Assembly (NCBI GenBank): GCA_038203615.1
Contig: JBBRDU010000089.1
Span: forward strand, 1-12,933
DNA length: 12,933 nt
From: JBBRDU01 sp038203615
GTDB taxonomy: Bacteria; Verrucomicrobiota; Verrucomicrobiia; Chthoniobacterales; UBA10450
Reading direction: 5' to 3'
This document shows positions 7,578 to 12,933 of this stretch, piece after piece; positions within the stretch are counted from its first letter, which is position 1; every line of letters begins with the position of its first letter. Made by a program: the position numbers and the translations under genes. The notes under the pieces were generated by a model. The model was not told where the DNA came from and did not search any database. It saw nothing but the letters and a program-made list of their open reading frames with translations.

Positions 7578-9088
7578 AAAAAAAGCCTCCATTTCGCTGC
7601 TTGACCACTTCGCGCGGTGGCGGAGGGCGCGGCGACGCAATGCAGACGCCACGCCTTCCAAAGCAGCGCGCCGGCCACCCAAAATCCGAACGCCGCCAGC
7701 GGCACGGTCAATGCGCGCGGCGCCCACACCAGAACGATGGCAAGCAGGAAGAACGTGGTCGCGGCAGTCACCATGATTTTCGCCTCCGCCGGACCGAGCA
7801 GGCGGCGATGCGTGACCAGGGCTCCCACTGCGCTGGCCACTCCAAATGCGCCGGCTGCGGCGCGACTGGCACTGCCGCGTTTGCCGCGCGCCCGGCGAGG
7901 ACGCGGTTCCGGGGAATGGCTCAATCGCACGCGCTTGCGTCGCGCGCTCAAAATGACTTCTGTCGAATGTTCTAGGTCCTCCTCGTACATCGCGCGCATC
8001 GCGCGGGCGAATTCGCGGTCCTCGATCGCGACGTCCAGCTCCCAATTTCCGAACCAACTCGCCAGGTTCAGATTGCTCGAGCCGACGCGCGACCGATCCT
8101 CATCCGCGACCGCAGTCTTGGCGTGCAACATCGGTCCGTTCCATTCAAACACGCGCACGCCGGCCTCGAGAAGCGGCCGGTAGATGGCACGGGAGAGTGA
8201 GCTCACCAGCGCGAGATCGCTGGCGCCCGGGACCAGTAGCCGCACGTCCACGCCATCGAGCGCAGCCGCGCGCAATGCCTGGATGTAGGGCGTCGTTCCG
8301 AGAAAATAAGCATCGGTCAGCCAGAGTGACTTGCTCACCCGGGCGGCGATGAGTTGATCGAGCAGGTAGATGCCGGTGGTCCCCGGCCGGCTGGCGATGA
8401 TGCGCACCGCGGTGTCGCCCGCGGGCGGGAGATCTTCGCGGCGCGGAAGGGCGGCGGTGAACGATCCTTCCGTGGCGCCTAACGAGTTGTTGGAAACGTC
8501 CTCTCGCCGCGCGGCCGCCCACGTTTGCGTAAATGCTGCGACGATCTCCGCCACCGCAGGCCCGCGGATTTCTACGCCGGTATCGCGCCACGGCTCAATC
8601 TTTTTCTCCGGGCGCCCCACCCAACTCTGGCCGACGCACAGGCCAGTGACGAATCCGATCTCGCCATCCACGGCCACCATCTTGCGGTGATCGCGTCCGA
8701 GCCAACCGAACGGCTCGGAGAAACGCGGCGGATTAAAACAGCGCACCTCCGCGCCGGCCTCGCGCAGCGGCTGCCAAAAAGAACATGGGGTGCGCCCGAC
8801 CGCGCCCATCCAATCGTAGAGGACGCGCACTCGCACCCCTTCCCGCGCTCGCGCCGCCAGCGCAGCGCGGAAGCGGCGCCCCACTTCGTCTTCCTCGATG
8901 AAGTAACTCTCGAAGCAAACTTCCAGCCGCGCGGATTCGATGGCGGTGAGCCACGCGGGATAATTCTCTGCTGCGTCTTTCAGCAGCCGGATCTTGTTCC
9001 CGCCGATTAAGGGCGCGCCAGCCGCGCGGGCGAACGCGTCGCGCACGTTCGCGGCGCGGCTCCCAAAGGCATTGCGATCGGCTGCCAT
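7574..9088 (-). CDS. Phospholipase D family protein, cardiolipin-synthase-like
   Basis: This 504-residue protein has two complete HKD motifs: HRKMVAVD (H134, K136, D141) and HAKTAVAD (H322, K324, D329), the latter followed by GSSNLN. This pair defines the phospholipase D superfamily. The surrounding features (VCFESYFIEEDEVG, YDWMGAVG, LTDAYFL) match bacterial cardiolipin synthases, which join two phosphatidylglycerols into cardiolipin at the membrane. The usual N-terminal membrane helices are absent. A basic region (about 383-405) is followed by two hydrophobic segments near residues 438-456 and 461-478, so the membrane anchor seems to be C-terminal. ATG at 9088 is preferred over the adjoining TTG at 9091, and no clear ribosome binding site is seen. 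The stop lies in a run of nine Ts (7584-7576) that overlaps the exoD start. A related transphosphatidylase or PLD is possible. Confidence 0.92.
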   Translation of the reverse strand: MAADRNAFGSRAANVRDAFARAAGAPLIGGNKIRLLKDAAENYPAWLTAIESARLEVCFESYFIEEDEVGRRFRAALAARAREGVRVRVLYDWMGAVGRTPCSFWQPLREAGAEVRCFNPPRFSEPFGWLGRDHRKMVAVDGEIGFVTGLCVGQSWVGRPEKKIEPWRDTGVEIRGPAVAEIVAAFTQTWAAARREDVSNNSLGATEGSFTAALPRREDLPPAGDTAVRIIASRPGTTGIYLLDQLIAARVSKSLWLTDAYFLGTTPYIQALRAAALDGVDVRLLVPGASDLALVSSLSRAIYRPLLEAGVRVFEWNGPMLHAKTAVADEDRSRVGSSNLNLASWFGNWELDVAIEDREFARAMRAMYEEDLEHSTEVILSARRKRVRLSHSPEPRPRRARGKRGSASRAAAGAFGVASAVGALVTHRRLLGPAEAKIMVTAATTFFLLAIVLVWAPRALTVPLAAFGFWVAGALLWKAWRLHCVAAPSATARSGQAAKWRLFF

Positions 9089-9091
9089 CAA

Positions 9092-9526
9092 TCGTTAGGC
9101 CGATCGCCGCCGGTTGATCCGGCGTTGGCCGGCGTTCTCGTTTGCGACGGTTTCGCAGTTACCATGATGCGGGCGAAAAGAATCGGCCTGCGGGCCGACT
9201 ATCTCTGAGCAATGAGCATGCTGACATCAAAAAAAGAAGACGCAGCTCGCAGTCGCGCCGCATACGTGAAGCATGTAAGTCGGCTCGCTCGCTCGTCCAT
9301 TGCCAACGATCTCGATCCGGTGCAACGTCGTGAACTTGTACCTCAGAAAAATGAAGAATTCCCTTGAGATTGCTCTCGGCCGACTGCGCGGTTACTAAAA
9401 AAGGACGCACCTCTGCCGTGTCGAACGTCCGCGCTTGGTGATTTGTGCCCGCCCGCCGAGCCGACGCGCGGCTTGCGCCGCCGGAACGGATGCCATTTTC
9501 GCACGGCGCTTCAACGCGTGGGCGGC
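9092..9526. other. Intergenic region upstream of the phospholipase/exoD/permease operon
   Basis: I see no convincing gene. The long open frame on the minus strand lacks motifs and hydrophobic pattern and overlaps the 3' end of the TerC gene. Two short perfect hairpins are present, at 9108-9124 (6-bp stem CGCCGG, 5-nt loop) and 9183-9198. The promoter of the leftward operon must lie here or further upstream, but no clear -35/-10 pair was found. Confidence 0.55.
9183..9198 (-). terminator. Possible intrinsic terminator on the minus strand
   Basis: TCGGCC (9183-9188) and GGCCGA (9193-9198) form a perfect 6-bp stem around a 4-nt loop. Read leftwards the hairpin is followed by TTCTTTT, as in a weak intrinsic terminator. 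It lies about 330 nt past the TerC stop and about 95 nt before the phospholipase start, so it could separate the two transcription units. The stem is short and the T tract is interrupted. Confidence 0.35.
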
Positions 9527-10492
9527 TCATCCGGGTTTCTTCGCGTGCGCTGGCGGTGGCGGGCAGAGCAGCGAGGCGATCACCGACACCGCGAGAATTC
9601 CGGCCACGATCCCGAGCGCGAAGATCGTCGGAACCTTGTAAAAATCCGCGAGCAGCATTTTCGTGCCGACAAAGACCAGAATCGCGGCGAGCCCGTAGTG
9701 CAGCATATGAAAACGCTGCATTACCCCCGCCAGCGCAAAATAGAGCGAGCGCAGTCCGAGGATCGCCATCACGTTAGAAGTAAAAACGATGAACGCGTCG
9801 CTTGTCACCGCGAGCACTGCCGGGATCGAGTCCACCGCGAAGACGAGGTCGGTCCATTCCACCAGCACCAGCACGATGAAGAGCGGCGTCACCGCCAGCG
9901 CGCCGTTTTCGCGGGTGAAAAAACGCTGGCCGTGCGCGCTCTGGGCGACCGGGACGAAGCGCCGCACCAGACGCAGGACGGGATTGTGTTGCGGATCGAT
10001 TTTGACCTCTTTGCTCAACCACATCTTGATCCCGCCGAAAATAAGGATGGCGCCGAAAACGTACACGACCCAGTGAAAAGCGTGGAGGAGCGCGACCCCG
10101 GCGAAAATCATGGCTGCGCGCATCACGAGCGCGCCGAGGATTCCCCAAAACAAGACGCGATGCCGGTAGAGCGCCGGCACGTGGAAGAAGGAAAAAATTA
10201 GCGCGAAAACGAAGACGTTGTCCACGCTGAGCGAGAGCTCGATCAGGTAACCGGTGAGAAACTCCAGTGCCGCCTGCTGCCGCGCCGCGACTCCGGTGTA
10301 AGCGCCGATCCAGCCGAGATAAATGCCGAGATTGAAGAGCAGCGCCAGTGCCACCCAGACGCCGGTCCAAGCCAGCGCTTCGCGCATTTTCACTTCGTGC
10401 GCCTTGCGCTGAAAGACGCCAAGATCCAACGCGAGCATCGCGAGGACAAAGGCACCGAAGCCTGCCCACCAGAGGATTTCAGGTGTCATCAT
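9527..10492 (-). CDS. TerC/Alx family integral membrane protein
   Basis: This 321-residue protein is strongly hydrophobic, with about eight or nine membrane segments. The family signatures are present: ELSLSVDNVFVFALIF near residues 85-100 and EWTDLVFAVDSIPAVLAV near 212-229. Their acidic residues (E85, D91, D215, D221) are expected to bind metal. TerC family proteins include Alx-type manganese exporters and proteins that metalate secreted enzymes. The length and the N-terminal LDLGVFQRKAHEVKMREAL fit the Alx/TerC group rather than the shorter YkoY type. The two first codons are both ATG (10492 and 10489), and no ribosome binding site is evident. No manganese riboswitch of the yybP-ykoY type was recognised upstream. 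The gene is monocistronic by position, 434 bp from the next gene on its strand. Confidence 0.93.
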   Translation of the reverse strand: MMTPEILWWAGFGAFVLAMLALDLGVFQRKAHEVKMREALAWTGVWVALALLFNLGIYLGWIGAYTGVAARQQAALEFLTGYLIELSLSVDNVFVFALIFSFFHVPALYRHRVLFWGILGALVMRAAMIFAGVALLHAFHWVVYVFGAILIFGGIKMWLSKEVKIDPQHNPVLRLVRRFVPVAQSAHGQRFFTRENGALAVTPLFIVLVLVEWTDLVFAVDSIPAVLAVTSDAFIVFTSNVMAILGLRSLYFALAGVMQRFHMLHYGLAAILVFVGTKMLLADFYKVPTIFALGIVAGILAVSVIASLLCPPPPAHAKKPG

Positions 10493-10739
10493 AAACTAGA
10501 GACACTGTGACAGCCCCGAGCACACTTCAATCCCGATGCCCCACCACCGATCAACGTCAGCACACGCCTCTTTTCGATATTCTCAGCGGCTTTGCCGGCG
10601 TCGTCTTGATGTGCTTTTGTTTGAAGATCGAAAATTACGCTACTCGCTTCGTCACCGCAGACAAAGCTGAAAACTGCAATGAGTGGCACGCCCACTTGCA
10701 GAACGACTCAGATTTCATCAACATGGAAGGACAAAGCTT
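10493..10739. other. Divergent intergenic region between the TerC gene and the citrate synthase remnant
   Basis: This is the 5' region of both the minus-strand TerC gene and the plus-strand citrate synthase remnant. Short open frames exist on both strands. The plus-strand one (GTG 10507 to TGA 10743) even overlaps the remnant's ATG as ATGA. Neither shows a recognisable domain, and both contain unusual residue mixtures for a gene, so I do not call them. GGAAGGA at about 10725-10731 is the ribosome binding site of the remnant. Confidence 0.5.
10725..10731 (+). promoter_or_regulatory. Ribosome binding site of the citrate synthase remnant
   Basis: GGAAGGA lies eight bases before ATG 10740. It is the strongest Shine-Dalgarno match before any plus-strand gene in this window, which supports that ATG as the original start. 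Confidence 0.6.
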
Positions 10740-10938
10740 ATGAGTGAAAGCGATAAGAACGCAGTGTGGAATACCGCGGTGACGCGCGTTAAACCTAACC
10801 GCGTCGCGGTGCGCGGATACGATATCGCCGATCTCATGGGGCGCGCGTCGTTTGGCGTCGCCCATCGCGCGTTTGATGGATGCGGTGTTGGTGGCGTCGA
10901 TCGATCACGGCGCCGCGCCTCCAAGCGCGTTGGCCGCG
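10740..10938 (+). pseudogene. Citrate synthase/citryl-CoA lyase N-terminal remnant
   Basis: ATG at 10740 is preceded by GGAAGGA with an 8-nt spacer, a very good ribosome binding site. The frame encodes MSESDKNAVWNTAVTRVKPN, then VAVRGYDIADLMGRASFG, the N-terminal pattern of citrate synthase/citryl-CoA lyase proteins. The frame then loses similarity. From 10861 the family sequence resumes in another frame as PIARLMDAVLVASIDHG and then AAPPSALAA, ending near 10938. About 14 family residues are missing between the two parts, so an internal deletion shifted the frame. The bulk of the enzyme, including the C-terminal catalytic Asp region, is absent: the next gene starts 50 bp later. The original frame runs on to a stop at 10965-10967. 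It may once have been expressed, and a short peptide could still be made. Confidence 0.8.
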
Positions 10939-10988
10939 CAACGGAGAAAATCGCGTTTCCCTCGTAGAAAGCCCGACCGTATCAAACA

Positions 10989-11795
10989 ATGAAGCTAAAC
11001 AGAAAAAACGCCGCAGTATTGTTCGTCATGGCGTTCCTTTCGCCATTGTCTGCGCCGGCCGTAGAAGTGACCCAACCTGAAGCGACCGCGCACGGCTTCC
11101 CGTCATTGCGGGACGCGAATGGAAAAAAGCTGGCTGATGGCGAGTTCACAGAATCGATCGAGGACGGGCGCCTGCAGATCACCATCACCTACAGATTTGA
11201 GCACGGAGATCGCACCGAGGAGAAAGCAGTCTTCCGGCAAAAGCCCGAGCTCATTCAGGAAGAATGGTCATGGCGCGAGCTGAAAGGCGGGCAGCTCATG
11301 CGCCATTTCGCGGTCGACTTCAAAACCCAAACGGCCACGGCGCAAAAACGTGAGAAGGACGAATTAAAAAATTGGTCGGAGAAAATCGAGGTGCAGCCTG
11401 GCCGGACGTTTGCTGGTTATGGGTTCATGCTGGCGATGCAGAATCTCCGGCCGCGGCTAGTCCGCGGAGAACAGATCGAACTTCAGGCCGTTGGTTTCAC
11501 ACCGAAGCCGAGGGTCGTTACCGTGCAGCTATCGCACGGCGGCGTCGATCAGATGAAGATGGCGGACCGGCTCCTGAAAGGTGATCGCTTCGTCATTCAT
11601 CCGAAAATTGGTGTGATCGCCGAATTATTTGTTCACGTGCCGGACTCGCTCATCTGGCTGACCAAATTACCGGCCGAGTTTCTGCGTTGGGAAGGGCCGG
11701 TGGCGGAACCTGGCGACCCAATCAACCGCGTCGATCTCCTTCCTGGGGAGGAGAGCGGCCCGGCCAAGCCGGTTGAAACGAGCGATGCCCATTAG
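10989..11795 (+). CDS. Secreted protein of unknown function
   Basis: This 268-residue protein starts with a classical signal peptide: basic MKLNRK, a hydrophobic core (AAVLFVMAFL) and a likely cleavage after Ala24 (SAPA/VEV), so it is probably periplasmic or outer-membrane associated. The mature part is mixed beta/charged, with repeated strand-like segments (LQITITYRFEHGDRTEEKAVF, IELQAVGF, VVTVQL) and no cysteine-based lipobox. Near the C-terminus, IWLTKLPAEFLRWEGPVAEP followed by RVDLLP is a pattern I associate with conserved uncharacterised bacterial proteins, but I cannot name a family. The start ATG at 10989 is supported by the signal peptide, and only a weak GAAAG lies upstream. It follows the citrate synthase remnant by 50 bp and may be read from the same upstream promoter (inference). 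Confidence 0.85.
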   Translation: MKLNRKNAAVLFVMAFLSPLSAPAVEVTQPEATAHGFPSLRDANGKKLADGEFTESIEDGRLQITITYRFEHGDRTEEKAVFRQKPELIQEEWSWRELKGGQLMRHFAVDFKTQTATAQKREKDELKNWSEKIEVQPGRTFAGYGFMLAMQNLRPRLVRGEQIELQAVGFTPKPRVVTVQLSHGGVDQMKMADRLLKGDRFVIHPKIGVIAELFVHVPDSLIWLTKLPAEFLRWEGPVAEPGDPINRVDLLPGEESGPAKPVETSDAH

Positions 11796-11930
11796 GCGTC
11801 GTCTCAATACCGCCTCCAATGTCCCTCACAATTTCGTCGATTAGCTTCGTCTGAGGAACAAATTCGGTTATTGGAATTAGCATCCGTCGGGACATCGTAA
11901 AGCTTCGCGGAATATTTGAGTCGTTTCAGT

Positions 11931-12933
11931 ATGTCCGAAAACCTAACGCAGACGGTTGAAGTCACGCCCGTCGTCTCGCGCGGTGATCGCGACGCGTTCA
12001 TCAAGTTCCCGTGGCGGGTCTACCAGGGCGATCCCGCATGGGTACCGCCGCTCATCATCGAGCGCCGGCAATTCATCGATCGCAAACGTCATCCCTTTTA
12101 TTTGCACGGCGACGCCGCGTTGTTTATCGCGCGCCGCGGCGGTCAGATCGTCGGGCGAATCATGGCGAGCGACGATCCGCGCTACAACGAGTTGCACGGC
12201 GCGAACGTCGGTTGCTTCGGTCTTTTCGAGTCGATTGACGACGATTCCGTAGCAGCCGCGCTTTTCGATGCAGCCGCGGGATGGCTCGGTGCGCGCGGCC
12301 GCGACGAGATGATGGGACCGATCGACTACTCCACGAACTATGTTTGCGCATTGCTCGTCGATGGATTTGAACATCCGCCCACGATCCTGACTTCCCACAA
12401 TCCCCCGTACTACGCGCGGCTTATCGAGAATGCCGGCTTCGAAAAGGCCAAAGACTTTTACGCGTGGTGGTTTGACGATCCGAAAGAGGCTGCAAAGCGG
12501 TTGCGTCGTGTAGTTGAACGTCAGGAACGGAAACCGACGCACAAGGTGACGATTCGCGAAGGCGACTTAAGCAAATTACCCGAAGAGGCCGAACGGATGC
12601 GCATCATCTATAACGAGGCCTGGCGAAATAATTGGGGATTCGTTCCCTTTACCGAGAAGGAATTCGATGAAATGGCGCGTGAGATGAAACCTATCTTGCG
12701 GCCGGAACTAGGCTACCTGGCTGAAGATGATGGGAAACCGGTCGGCTTCATCCTCGCGGTGCCCGACATCAACGTCGCGTTGAAAGATTTAAACGGCCGG
12801 CTGACGCGCTTCGGTTTGCCCATCGGACTGGCAAAGCTTTTGTATCGCAAGAACCGCATCAAGCGAGTCCGCCTCATCACGCTGGGAGTGATCGAAGGAT
12901 ACCGCCGGCATGGAGTGGCCGAAGCATTAGTAT
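11931..12933 (+). CDS. Large GNAT-type N-acetyltransferase-like protein, 3' end outside window
   Basis: An uninterrupted frame from ATG 11931 runs 334 codons to the right edge without a stop. The N-terminal part opens with a FIKFPWRVYQGDPAWVPPL segment and has LFIARRGGQIVGRIMASDD, a beta-strand pattern of a degenerate acetyltransferase fold. The middle holds GPIDYSTNYVCALLVDGF and a conserved HNPPYYARLIENAGF. The C-terminal part ends in LITLGVIEGYRRHGVAEALV, the GNAT motif A with an R-R-x-G-x-A acetyl-CoA loop, at about residues 315-334. This two-half architecture is common in unassigned GNAT proteins of soil bacteria annotated simply as N-acetyltransferase. The acceptor substrate is unknown. 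The start is supported by the conserved N-terminal segment. No Shine-Dalgarno is obvious. A 135-bp gap separates it from the secreted protein, so it may have its own promoter. Confidence 0.9.
   Translation, partial: MSENLTQTVEVTPVVSRGDRDAFIKFPWRVYQGDPAWVPPLIIERRQFIDRKRHPFYLHGDAALFIARRGGQIVGRIMASDDPRYNELHGANVGCFGLFESIDDDSVAAALFDAAAGWLGARGRDEMMGPIDYSTNYVCALLVDGFEHPPTILTSHNPPYYARLIENAGFEKAKDFYAWWFDDPKEAAKRLRRVVERQERKPTHKVTIREGDLSKLPEEAERMRIIYNEAWRNNWGFVPFTEKEFDEMAREMKPILRPELGYLAEDDGKPVGFILAVPDINVALKDLNGRLTRFGLPIGLAKLLYRKNRIKRVRLITLGVIEGYRRHGVAEALV

Noticed and set aside
6921..8057. Long minus-strand frame extending exoD upstream to 8057
   Set aside because: The extra part is an arginine-rich shadow of the phospholipase gene. 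The family sequence begins only at about 7592-7577.
9108..9124. CGCCGG hairpin near the phospholipase start as a regulatory element
   Set aside because: The stem is perfect but short and built of GC repeats also present nearby, and no T tract or operator-like context supports a function.
10493..10600. Manganese (yybP-ykoY) riboswitch upstream of the TerC gene
   Set aside because: TerC/Alx genes often carry one, but the upstream minus strand lacks its conserved junction sequences, and only a G-rich stretch is present.
10507..10743. Small plus-strand open frame of 78 codons ending in an ATGA overlap with the citrate synthase remnant
   Set aside because: It has a GTG start without a ribosome binding site, no recognisable domain, and a residue mix unlike the neighbouring proteins.
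5117..12922. 14-base match GGCATGGAGTGGCC shared by the 3' end of the permease region and the acetyltransferase gene
   Set aside because: It is short, falls in coding sequence in both places and has no flanking similarity, so it is taken as coincidence.

Overview
The window is about 60% GC bacterial DNA with three blocks. The gene set and the protein style of the acetyltransferase, the TerC protein and the transporter remnant suggest a soil Verrucomicrobiota (Chthoniobacterales-like). This is a similarity impression and no marker gene is present to prove it.

Block 1 (1-3979, + strand) is the 3' end of a biosynthetic gene cluster. It holds the end of a type I polyketide synthase (partial enoylreductase, ketoreductase, acyl carrier protein), a freestanding NRPS-type condensation domain, and a membrane fatty-acid-desaturase-type di-iron enzyme. 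The three genes overlap (31 bp, then a GTGA stop/start overlap) and look like one translationally coupled operon. The simplest reading is that a largely reduced polyketide or lipid chain is built on the ACP, joined to an alcohol or amine (or released) by the condensation protein, and desaturated or hydroxylated at the membrane. The rest of the cluster lies upstream of the window.

Between blocks 1 and 2 (3980-5110) is decayed DNA. It contains a truncated minus-strand ion/citrate-type transporter pseudogene with a nonsense codon and two offsetting frameshifts. It also contains a 59-bp fragment of the 3' part of an exoD gene, which forms a 57/59 inverted repeat with the intact exoD-like gene about 1.9 kb away.

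Block 2 (5111-10492, - strand) is an envelope and transport block. A cardiolipin-synthase-like phospholipase D protein, an ExoD-family membrane protein and an SLC13-type permease with two TrkA-C domains form a tight operon transcribed leftwards (TTGA overlap, then a 19-nt gap). Upstream of it lies a separate TerC/Alx-family membrane protein on the same strand.

Block 3 (10740-12933, + strand) starts with a short citrate synthase/citryl-CoA lyase pseudogene that keeps a good ribosome binding site. A secreted protein of unknown function follows, then a large GNAT-type acetyltransferase that runs off the right edge. Two pseudogenes and one gene fragment in 13 kb point to recent rearrangement and gene loss. 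No tRNA, rRNA, CRISPR array or insertion sequence was seen.
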